Shown here one piece after another: positions 57,355 through 64,000 of a DNA stretch of 64,000 nt (positions are counted from its first letter, which is position 1; the number at the start of each line of letters is the position of its first letter). The stretch spans positions 124,001 to 188,000 of the forward strand of contig CAXXMY010000003.1 in NCBI GenBank assembly GCA_963663635.2, in the 5' to 3' direction. The notes beneath the pieces are model-generated. The model saw only the letters and a program-made list of their open reading frames with translations. It was not told the DNA's origin and searched no databases. The position numbers and the translations under genes were made by a program. The DNA is from Poriferisodalis sp963663635. GTDB taxonomy: Bacteria > Actinomycetota > Acidimicrobiia > Acidimicrobiales > Poriferisodalaceae.

Positions 57355-57918
57355 TCAGTCGGCGGGAGCGTCGTTGGCCTTGCGACGCTGGCGTGAAGCT
57401 CGATCCGGGCTGAGCAGCATGGTCATGTTGCGTCCGTCCAACCGAGGGAACTGATCGACTTTGCCGACGTCAGCCACGGCTTCGGCGACCCGTTCCAGAA
57501 TCTGGCCTCCCAGCTCGGGGTGGAACACCTCGCGACCTCGGAACATCACAGTGACCTTGACCTTGTGACCCTCTTCGAGAAATTTGGAGACCTTGGAAGT
57601 CTTGGTTCCGAAGTCTCCCGAGCCGATCTTCGGCCGGTACTTCATCTCCTTCAGCCCGGTGTGCGAGGACTTTCGCCGCGATTCCTTCGCTCGCTGCGCG
57701 GCCTCGTACTTGTACTTGCCGTAGTCCATGATCCGGCAGACCGGCGGGGCAGCGTTGGGGGCCACCTCCACGAGGTCAAGATCCATGTCGCGGGCAATCT
57801 GCAGTGCTTCAGGCGTCGCGGTGATGCCGATCTGCTCACCGTCAGGGGCGACCAGACGGACCTCGCGGACTCTGATGTCCTCGTTGATCCGGGCGTCATC
57901 GTCCGTGGCGCGTGTTAT
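57355..57918 (-). CDS. infC: Translation initiation factor IF-3
   Basis: About 187 residues. The N-terminal domain contains ARINEDIRVREVRLVAPDG, the linker MDYGKYKYEAAQRAKESRR and the C-terminal domain KVTVMFRGREVFHPELG. No ATG, GTG or TTG is in frame before the conserved RINEDI; the first Met in frame (57786) is inside the N-domain. ATA at 57918 is a plausible rare start. infC uses AUU in E. coli, where IF-3 represses its own rare-start mRNA, so a rare start here could reflect the same control. No clear ribosome site precedes it. Confidence 0.9.
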   Translation of the reverse strand: MTRATDDDARINEDIRVREVRLVAPDGEQIGITATPEALQIARDMDLDLVEVAPNAAPPVCRIMDYGKYKYEAAQRAKESRRKSSHTGLKEMKYRPKIGSGDFGTKTSKVSKFLEEGHKVKVTVMFRGREVFHPELGGQILERVAEAVADVGKVDQFPRLDGRNMTMLLSPDRASRQRRKANDAPAD

Positions 57919-58145
57919 GGCCGTACTCGCTTGTCCAAAGGACGCTCCTCGTCCGTGCGGCGTCCGGCGCGAGCCCGGTACCGAAACGCGCCTCTCGGCG
58001 GCCCGGTGGGGTGGAGACCCCGCTTGTTCCAGTTGTCAGCGGCGTAGGGTAACAGCGCTGGGTGCGTGCCACGCTGTGGGCCAACCCGCGCGGAGCGCGT
58101 GTGGGACGCGGCGCCGGACGGCCGACCGATCTGCGGAGGTTGCTG

Positions 58146-58604
58146 ATGAGCACGTTGTGGACCCCCTCGGGCGAGCACGAGGTTCCCCGGGATGATCCCA
58201 GCACCGCACCGGCTGGGCAAAGCGAACCGTCCGAGGTCTACGAGGGCGGCCTCGAGGTCGATCCCGAGACTGGCATGCCGATCGATCCTCGAACCGGCGA
58301 GCCGTTCGATCCCATCGAGCTGGCCGAGATGGAGGCACAGCTGCGGGAAGCGCAGGAGCAGTTGACGTCGGTGCCCGCCGCGGAGATCGTGCAGAACCAC
58401 ATGATGGGCCTGTTCGAGCTGGCGGCACTGCACTTGCGACTTGACCCGCCCGATCTCGCCGAGGCTCGCTTGCCGATCGATGCCCTCGGTCTGCTCGTGG
58501 AGAATCTGGGTGACCAGTTGCCCGCCGGCGAGACGCTCATGGGCGCACTGCAGCAGATCCGTTTGACGTACGTCGAGATTCATAAGCGCCAGGCCGAGGC
58601 GTAG
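58146..58604 (+). CDS. DUF1844-like protein
   Basis: 152 residues. The C-terminal 80 residues (HMMGLFELAALHLRLD, then ARLPIDALGLLVENLGDQLP and LMGALQQIRLTYVEIHKRQ) resemble the DUF1844 family of small helical proteins. The N-terminal 60 residues are acidic and Pro-rich. ATG 58146 has GGAGG 6 bases upstream; an in-frame extension to 58062 is not supported. It is divergent from infC. The function of the family is unknown. Confidence 0.75.
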   Translation: MSTLWTPSGEHEVPRDDPSTAPAGQSEPSEVYEGGLEVDPETGMPIDPRTGEPFDPIELAEMEAQLREAQEQLTSVPAAEIVQNHMMGLFELAALHLRLDPPDLAEARLPIDALGLLVENLGDQLPAGETLMGALQQIRLTYVEIHKRQAEA

Positions 58605-58669
58605 AGGCCGAGACCTGCCGAAGGAAATCAACACGGCTCGGTGAGACACCGCGGGTACCGTTGCGGCCC

Positions 58670-59545
58670 GTGCTCAAGCTTGTGCTTCCGAAGGGATCGC
58701 TCGAAGCGGCGACCCTGCAACTGTTCTCCGACGCCGACCTGCCCGTACGGCGCAGTTCAGCGGTGGACTATCGCGCCTCGGTCGACGATCCGCGCATCGA
58801 CGACGTGCGCATCCTGCGGCCTCAGGAGATCCCCTCGTACGTGGCTGACGGACTGTTCGACCTCGGCATCGCTGGCCGGGACTGGATCGAGGAAACCAGC
58901 AGCGACGTGATCTCGCTCGGAGAACTGCGCTATTCGAAGGCCACGTCGCGGCCGGTTCGGATCGTGGTCGCCGTTCCGGACGACAGCGGCTACCACACGC
59001 TCGAAGACCTGCCCGAAGGGGTGCGGATTTCGAGCGAGTATCCAGAGCTCACCCGCCGCCACTTCACGGAACGAGGCGTTTTGGCGGACGTGCGACTGAG
59101 CTACGGCGCCACGGAGGCCAAGGCTCCCGACATCGTCGACGCCGTCGTGGACTTGACCGAGACCGGGCGGGCGCTGCGCGCTGCAGGACTGCGGATCATC
59201 GACGAGATCCTCACGAGCTACACCGAGATCTTCACCAACCGGGCCGCATACGACGACCCGGCAAAGCGCCGTGCCATGACGCAGCTCAAGACGCTCCTCG
59301 ACGGCGTCCTCGACGCCCGCGGCAAAGTGCTGGTCAAGCTCAATGTGGCCCGCGAGCACCTCGACGCAGTGGTGGCCGTTCTGCCGTCGATGAAGGCGCC
59401 GACGGTCAACGAACTGTGGGGCGGCGACGCCTACGCAGTCGAGACGGTCGCTCCCAAGAACGAGATCAACGTGCTCATCCCTGAGCTCATCGAGCGCGGC
59501 GCAACCGACATCATCGAGATGCCGATCTCCAAGATCGTCCCCTGA
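58670..59545 (+). CDS. hisG: ATP phosphoribosyltransferase (long form)
   Basis: About 291 residues, first enzyme of histidine synthesis. It begins LKLVLPKGSLEAATLQLF, contains DLGIAGRDWIEE and the PRPP-binding region DIVDAVVDLTETGRALRAAGL, and ends with the C-terminal ACT-like regulatory domain of the long form (KAPTVNELWGGDAYAVETVAP). GTG 58670 is chosen over TTG 58661; neither has a clear ribosome site. It may be in an operon with the DUF1844-like gene. Confidence 0.95.
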   Translation: MLKLVLPKGSLEAATLQLFSDADLPVRRSSAVDYRASVDDPRIDDVRILRPQEIPSYVADGLFDLGIAGRDWIEETSSDVISLGELRYSKATSRPVRIVVAVPDDSGYHTLEDLPEGVRISSEYPELTRRHFTERGVLADVRLSYGATEAKAPDIVDAVVDLTETGRALRAAGLRIIDEILTSYTEIFTNRAAYDDPAKRRAMTQLKTLLDGVLDARGKVLVKLNVAREHLDAVVAVLPSMKAPTVNELWGGDAYAVETVAPKNEINVLIPELIERGATDIIEMPISKIVP

Positions 59546-59582
59546 GCCTTCGTCGCTGAAGGGACGAGCGAGCGCGCGGGGC

Positions 59583-60914
59583 TCAGCTCGCGGCGATCTC
59601 GCCGAGACCTTGGGACTCTCCGTCTTCAACGTCGTCGGCATTCCCGATCTCGCTCGAGACGTCATCCATGAGGTGGCCCATGCGCATCTTTTTCGTGCGC
59701 AGGTACGCCTGATTGTGCGGATTGGCGGGCGAACTTGTCGGCACACGCTCGACGATTTCGAGCCCGTAGCCGGACAGCCCGCCAATCTTGTTGGGATTGT
59801 TGGTCATCAGGCGCATCTTGTGCACGCCGAGCTCCACCAGGATCTGCGCTCCGATGCCGTACTCACGGCTGTCGATGGGCAAGCCGAGCTCGAGATTGGC
59901 GTCCACGGTGTCGCGGCCACGATCCTGCAGCGAGTACGCAGCGATCTTGTGCCCGATGCCGATACCGCGGCCCTCATGACCTCGCAGGTACACCAGCACA
60001 CCGGCTCCAGACGCGGCGATGGCCTCGAGCGCGCCATGGAGCTGCGCACCGCAGTCGCACCGCATCGAGGCCAGGATGTCGCCGGTCAGGCACTCGCTGT
60101 GGACCCGCACCAGCACCGGCTCTGAGCCCATGACGCTGCCGTAGGTAAGCGCCAGATGCTCGGTGTCGTCGAAGTCGCGGAACACGTGCCCGGTGAACTC
60201 GCCGTAGATCGTGGGAATGCGTGCCTGGGCCACCGGGTCGACGAGCCGCTCGTTGGAGCGCCGGTAGCGAATCAGGTCGGCGATCGAGATGAGCAGCAAG
60301 CCGTGCTCGGAACAGAACTCGACCAGGTCGCCGAGACGCGACATCGTGCCGTCGTCATTGACCACCTCGCAGAGCACGCCGGCCGGCCGGCAGCCGGCCA
60401 GTCGCGCCAAATCCACGGCCGCTTCGGTGTGCCCCGCACGCTTGAGCACACCGCCGGGCCGGTAGCGCAACGGCAGGACATGGCCCGGTCGATTGAAATC
60501 GTGCGCGTCGCTCTTCGGGCTGGCCAGCATGTTCAACGTCTGCGCTCGGTCGGCGGCAGAAATCCCGGTTGTGGTGCCTTCGGCCGCGTCGACCGTGACC
60601 GTGTAGGCCGTGCGCATCGACTCGGTGTTGACCGTCACCATGAGCGGCAACGCCAGCTCATCGAGCCGTTCGCCCAGCAGCGGGGCGCAGATGACTCCGG
60701 ATGTGTATCGCACGAAGAACGCCATCGTCTCGGGCGTGGCGTGCTCGGCCGCCATGATCAGATCGCCCTCGTTCTCGCGATCCTCGTCGTCGACGACGAC
60801 CACGATCTCGCCCCGCCCGATTGCGGCAATCGCATCGGGAATGGGCGCCAATGGCGACGCCACGCCGAGGTCAGTGGCCCCGGTGTCGTCGGAGGCGGTG
60901 GTGGCGTTGATCAT
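59583..60914 (-). CDS. ribBA: Bifunctional 3,4-dihydroxy-2-butanone-4-phosphate synthase/GTP cyclohydrolase II
   Basis: 443 residues. The RibB half (about 20-235) has VVDDEDRENEGDLIMAAE and RPGHVLPLRYRPGG with the DHBP active-site residues. The RibA half (about 240-443) has VRVHSECLTGD and RCDCGAQL (Zn cysteines), LVYLRGHEGRGIG and NNPNKIGGLSGYGL. It supplies both riboflavin precursors. It belongs to a minus-strand cluster with ribE, ribD and a MogA-type gene. A paired 14-bp repeat sits just before its ATG. Confidence 0.96.
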   Translation of the reverse strand: MINATTASDDTGATDLGVASPLAPIPDAIAAIGRGEIVVVVDDEDRENEGDLIMAAEHATPETMAFFVRYTSGVICAPLLGERLDELALPLMVTVNTESMRTAYTVTVDAAEGTTTGISAADRAQTLNMLASPKSDAHDFNRPGHVLPLRYRPGGVLKRAGHTEAAVDLARLAGCRPAGVLCEVVNDDGTMSRLGDLVEFCSEHGLLLISIADLIRYRRSNERLVDPVAQARIPTIYGEFTGHVFRDFDDTEHLALTYGSVMGSEPVLVRVHSECLTGDILASMRCDCGAQLHGALEAIAASGAGVLVYLRGHEGRGIGIGHKIAAYSLQDRGRDTVDANLELGLPIDSREYGIGAQILVELGVHKMRLMTNNPNKIGGLSGYGLEIVERVPTSSPANPHNQAYLRTKKMRMGHLMDDVSSEIGNADDVEDGESQGLGEIAAS

Positions 60915-60920
60915 AGGAAT

Positions 60921-60943
60921 CTCATTGGCCGTCGCTCATTGGC
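60921..60943. repeat. Paired 14-bp CTCATTGGC repeat upstream of ribBA
   Basis: CTCATTGGC at 60921 and 60935, exactly 14 bases apart, ending 6 bases before the ribBA ATG on the transcribed side. On the coding strand it reads GCCAATGAG, where a ribosome site would be expected. Confidence 0.6.
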
Positions 60944-61056
60944 AACGACGCGTAGACGGCTCCCGGTCACAGGCGGACAACCATTCTGCCGTTGCGAGCA
61001 TCGCTGCGGTGAGTGCAACAGCAGAGCCCAGTGAATCAACCGCTCGCAGGCGTACG

Positions 61057-61671
61057 TCACGCACCTGATGGCGCGCTGGTTTCGGCGAGTCTCAGATCGG
61101 TGAGCCGCTCGACGTAGCGGGCGATGACGTCAGCCTCAAAGTTCATGGAATCACCCGGCCGCGCCGTGCCCATCGTGGTCATCGCCATGGTGTGAGGAAT
61201 GAGCGCGACGGAGAATTCGCAGCCGCCATCGTCGTCATCTGTGATGTCGAAGCACGTGAGGCTGACGCCGTTGAGCGTCACCGAGCCCTTCTCGACGAGG
61301 TAGCGGCGCAAACCTCCCTCCGGGCCGACGGCCACTCGCAGATCCGGGCCGGGGGCAACGACCTTGGCGACGCCGTCGACGTGGCCCTGCACGATGTGCC
61401 CTCCCAGCCGGTCGGCATAGCGCATCGCCCGTTCGAGATTCACCGGATCGCCGACCGCCAAGGATCCGAGCGCTGTGCGCCGAGCCGTCTCGGCGCTGAC
61501 ATCGGCCTCCCACCAGCCGTCCCCCATGTCCACCACTGTCAGGCAGCAGCCATTGACCGCAATGGAGTCGTCGACGGAGCTGTCCGTGAGCACCAGTTCG
61601 GCGTCGAAGCGATAGCGCTCACCATTGCTGCCAGCGAAGCTGCCAAGCTCCTCGACAATTCCTGTGAACAT
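61057..61671 (-). CDS. ribE: Riboflavin synthase alpha subunit
   Basis: 204 residues made of two similar lumazine-binding barrels. It starts MFTGIVEELGSFAG and has SIAVNGCCLTVVD (first half) and the counterpart GSVTLNGVSLTCFD (second half), plus RLGGHIVQGHVDG. It dismutates two lumazines to riboflavin. It lies between ribD (37 bp) and ribBA (about 140 bp) on the minus strand. Confidence 0.94.
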   Translation of the reverse strand: MFTGIVEELGSFAGSNGERYRFDAELVLTDSSVDDSIAVNGCCLTVVDMGDGWWEADVSAETARRTALGSLAVGDPVNLERAMRYADRLGGHIVQGHVDGVAKVVAPGPDLRVAVGPEGGLRRYLVEKGSVTLNGVSLTCFDITDDDDGGCEFSVALIPHTMAMTTMGTARPGDSMNFEADVIARYVERLTDLRLAETSAPSGA

Positions 61672-61708
61672 CGCGTGCCTCCTCAGCCCTGCATGTCACT
61701 GCGCGCCG

Positions 61709-62773
61709 TCACTGTGCCACGTCTGCGGGCGACATCACAGTGACACGCAGGTCAGGTCCCACGCGGCGAACCTCGGTGATGTCGCCGCGCCAGGCATCAG
61801 CGATCGTCGCCATTCCAGGGCCCGCCATCATCGGCAATCCGTCATCGCCACCAGCAAGTGCCGGCGCGAGATACACGACGTATTCGTCGACCAGCCCGGA
61901 TCGGTGGAATTCGCCGGCGACGTGCGCGCCGCCTTCCACCAGCAGCTCGACGACGTCGTTCTTTGCAAGGTCTGCCAAGACCTCCCGAAGCGGTCCGCTC
62001 ACCTCGGTGCAGGGATGCACCGCCGCGCCAGCCGGCACCGATCCGAGAACGAATCGGCGCGGATCGGTGCCATGCACGTCACGGACCGTCAACGCGGGAT
62101 TGTCCGCGCGCACAGTGCCGGCGCCGACCAGCACTCCATCGCAGCGCGCCCGCAGCGCATGGGCATCGGCTCGTGCCTGCGGCGACGTAATCCACTGCGA
62201 AGTTCCGTCGGGCGCGCCGATACGGCCGTCGAGTGTGGCCGCGAGCTTCAGCACGACCCACGGCCGACCAGTGCGCCGCTGGTGCAGGTACGGCTGCAGC
62301 GAGGCCTCAACGTCGCCGAGGCCCTGGGCCACTTCGATGCCTGCGGCCAAAAGCGCCGTCGTTCCCTGCCCTGACACGTTCGGATCGGGGTCGGCGACGC
62401 CGATGCACACGCGAACGATTCCAGCTTCGATGATCACTGCAACGCACGGCGGCGTGCGTCCGGTGTGCGAGCAGGGTTCCAGCGTCGTGTACAGCGTGGC
62501 TCCGACAGGGTCCGAACCCGCCCCTCGCGCTGCATCGAGCGCCACGATCTCGGCGTGCCGCCCGGGAGGCGGTTCGGTGGCTCCGCCGAACACTCCACCC
62601 GTCGTTGTGACCAACACGGCGCCCACCCAGGGATTCGGTGCCGTGGTGCCCCGCACCGACTCACCGAGACGTACGGCTTCAGCCATCATCGACGCGTCGG
62701 AACCTGCTCCGGCCCTTGGTTCGGGGTCACCGGGCCCGGTGCCATCGGCGCGAGCGGCGACGTCGGAAGCCAT
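61709..62773 (-). CDS. ribD: Bifunctional diaminohydroxyphosphoribosylaminopyrimidine deaminase/reductase
   Basis: 354 residues. N-terminal deaminase: GRHAEIVALDAA and EPCSHTGRTPPC with the Zn-binding His and Cys residues. C-terminal RibD reductase: LAATLDGRIGAPDGTSQWITS and VELLVEGGAHVAGEF. The ATG shares its A with the stop of the MogA-type gene (TGATG), so they are coupled. A Gly/Asp-rich leader of about 25 residues precedes the deaminase. Confidence 0.95.
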   Translation of the reverse strand: MASDVAARADGTGPGDPEPRAGAGSDASMMAEAVRLGESVRGTTAPNPWVGAVLVTTTGGVFGGATEPPPGRHAEIVALDAARGAGSDPVGATLYTTLEPCSHTGRTPPCVAVIIEAGIVRVCIGVADPDPNVSGQGTTALLAAGIEVAQGLGDVEASLQPYLHQRRTGRPWVVLKLAATLDGRIGAPDGTSQWITSPQARADAHALRARCDGVLVGAGTVRADNPALTVRDVHGTDPRRFVLGSVPAGAAVHPCTEVSGPLREVLADLAKNDVVELLVEGGAHVAGEFHRSGLVDEYVVYLAPALAGGDDGLPMMAGPGMATIADAWRGDITEVRRVGPDLRVTVMSPADVAQ

Positions 62774-63270
62774 CAGTGCAGGCGCTCTCCCGCAAGCAAC
62801 GCCAGCGCGTGCGGTACCACATCAGCCACCGCCTCGAAGCACTCCACGCAACCCTTCGTGGACCCGGGAGTGTTGAGCACAATTGCACGGCCCTTGATGC
62901 CAGCAATACCCCGTGAGAGTCGGCCCAGCGGGTTCACCAGACGCATCGCCTCAGCGAGGCCGGGCGCCTCTCGTTCGATCGCCGCTCGAGTGCCCTCGGG
63001 AGTCAAGTCTCTCTCGGTGAATCCGGTGCCGCCGGTCGAGATGATCAGCCCCGCAAAGCCGTCCGCCATCGCCACGAGAGCATCCGCCACGGTCTCGACC
63101 CCATCGGACACCACGCGCCGCTCCACGACGTTGAATCCGGCCTCCGTCAGCGAAACTTCCAAGGCTTCTCCGCTGCGGTCCTCACGCGTGCCGGCGATGA
63201 CGCCGTCAGAGACGGTCAACACCTTCGCTGCAAACGACCTCGCAGTCGACGAGTCGTGCAACTCGGCCAT
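62773..63270 (-). CDS. MogA/MoaB-type molybdenum cofactor protein
   Basis: 165 residues of the molybdopterin-binding (MogA/MoaB/CinA) fold. Motifs: DGVIAGTREDRSGE, the GLIISTGGTGFTERDLTPEGT substrate site and RGIAGIKGRAIVLNTPGS. MogA-like enzymes adenylylate molybdopterin. It is the first gene of a rib cluster. MogA and MoaB cannot be separated from the sequence alone. Divergent from the amidohydrolase gene. Confidence 0.9.
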   Translation of the reverse strand: MAELHDSSTARSFAAKVLTVSDGVIAGTREDRSGEALEVSLTEAGFNVVERRVVSDGVETVADALVAMADGFAGLIISTGGTGFTERDLTPEGTRAAIEREAPGLAEAMRLVNPLGRLSRGIAGIKGRAIVLNTPGSTKGCVECFEAVADVVPHALALLAGERLH

Positions 63271-63366
63271 CGCCGCAGACTACCGACGGCCCCGGAGGCG
63301 GCCTCCGCGACGCCCGCGACAGCCCGAGCGGTGATATGTCGCGCTCCTGCTCACTACTCTTCGAGC

Positions 63367-64000
63367 ATGACCTACGCGCGCCATCGGACGTACCTCGACG
63401 CCGACAGCCACCTCATGGAATTGCCGGATTTTCTGACGTCTCACGCGGACCCTGGCATTCGTGACCGCCTCCCCAAGATCGACTTTTCGAACGGGGGGCG
63501 TTTGACACAGGATCTGGAGTTGGCCGCTGTGACCGGCGCTCATCCCCCCGAGACGGTGGCTGAACTGACCGCGCTCGGAGACGACCTGATCGCAGGGCCG
63601 AAGGGCTACCAAGCGCTCGGAGCCTTCAATGCCGGAGAACGCGCGACTGCGCTGGACATGCTCGGGTTCGCCCGGCAATTCGTCTTCGCCACGTTCAGCG
63701 TCGGCGTGGCGTTCAATCCACAGAGCGACCTCGACGTGCGGTATGGCGCAGCTCGGGCCCACAACCGCGGGATGGCCGAGTTCTGCGCCGACGACGACCG
63801 CCTGATCGGCGTGGCGCTGCTCCCGCTGGACGATCCGCAGATGGCACTAGCTGAGATGGACCATGCGCTCGAGCTGGGGCTGGGCGCGATGTGGATCCCC
63901 CACCGCCCGGCCGGCGGTGCCTCGCCCGGACACAACGACCTCGACGCGGTGTGGGCACGAATGGCCGAAGCAGGTGTGCCGTTCGTGCTGCACGTCGGCG
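63367..64000 (+). CDS. Amidohydrolase-2 family protein, partial (3' end outside window)
   Basis: The first 211 residues are present. YLDADSHLMELPDF at the N-terminus (the DxH-like metal start) and LGFARQFVFATFSVG, IGVALLPLDDPQMALAEM and the VPFVLHVG ending fit a TIM-barrel decarboxylase/hydrolase of the amidohydrolase-2 (ACMSD-like) family. Many actinobacterial copies are annotated as metal-dependent hydrolases of unknown substrate. Confidence 0.82.
   Translation, partial: MTYARHRTYLDADSHLMELPDFLTSHADPGIRDRLPKIDFSNGGRLTQDLELAAVTGAHPPETVAELTALGDDLIAGPKGYQALGAFNAGERATALDMLGFARQFVFATFSVGVAFNPQSDLDVRYGAARAHNRGMAEFCADDDRLIGVALLPLDDPQMALAEMDHALELGLGAMWIPHRPAGGASPGHNDLDAVWARMAEAGVPFVLHVG

Overview
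The window is high-GC bacterial DNA from an actinomycete-type chromosome. The marker genes (a tlyA-nadK-recN-steA-mctB block, korAB, the 16S rRNA and a cell-wall-binding repeat surface protein) suggest an uncultured or marine Acidimicrobiia-like actinobacterium. That placement is inferred from gene content and 16S signature stretches, not from a tree. Nearly all of it is ordinary chromosome: no prophage, insertion sequence or CRISPR array was recognised.

Layout. 1-9.2 kb, minus strand: mctB (partial), steA, recN, nadK and tlyA (cell envelope, DNA repair, NAD kinase, rRNA methylation), then korBA (2-oxoglutarate:ferredoxin oxidoreductase) and an archaeal-type class I aldolase. 9.4-16.4 kb: an Arg/Gly-rich TPR protein and a complete 16S-23S-5S rRNA operon read on the minus strand, with no tRNA in the spacer. 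16.4-21.7 kb: tyrS, an ABC-2 exporter pair, two small membrane proteins, a NUDIX hydrolase and a 3-methyladenine glycosylase. 21.7-28.1 kb: arginine cluster argC-argB-argD-argF-argR-argH with tightly overlapping genes (argJ and argG are absent). 28.4-36.0 kb, plus strand: glutamate synthase gltB-gltD and an M20-family amidohydrolase.

36.0-52.1 kb is the accessory part. It holds a MerB-like gene interrupted by an in-frame TGA at the position of the family's conserved cysteine. The TGA is followed at once by a well-formed hairpin of the bacterial SECIS type, so I read the gene as a selenoprotein. Next come a 2240-residue repeat surface protein with three cell-wall-binding repeats, a nitroreductase, a GPP34-domain protein, a DUF192 lipoprotein, a single ORF fusing a cytochrome P450 to an ABC1/UbiB-type kinase, an SDR gene with a truncated paralogue beside it, and a D-2-hydroxyacid dehydrogenase. 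52.1-64 kb returns to housekeeping: pheST, a TrmH-type methyltransferase, rplT-rpmI-infC, a DUF1844-like gene, hisG, riboflavin genes ribBA-ribE-ribD, a MogA/MoaB-type gene and the start of an amidohydrolase.

The most noteworthy observations are the MerB-like selenoprotein with its SECIS hairpin, the P450-kinase fusion, an in-frame palindromic element found in two unrelated genes (gltB and the truncated SDR), a 14-15 bp CATTGG-type repeat upstream of fba, ribBA and pheS, and apparent non-standard start codons for infC (ATA) and the TrmH-type gene (CTG).
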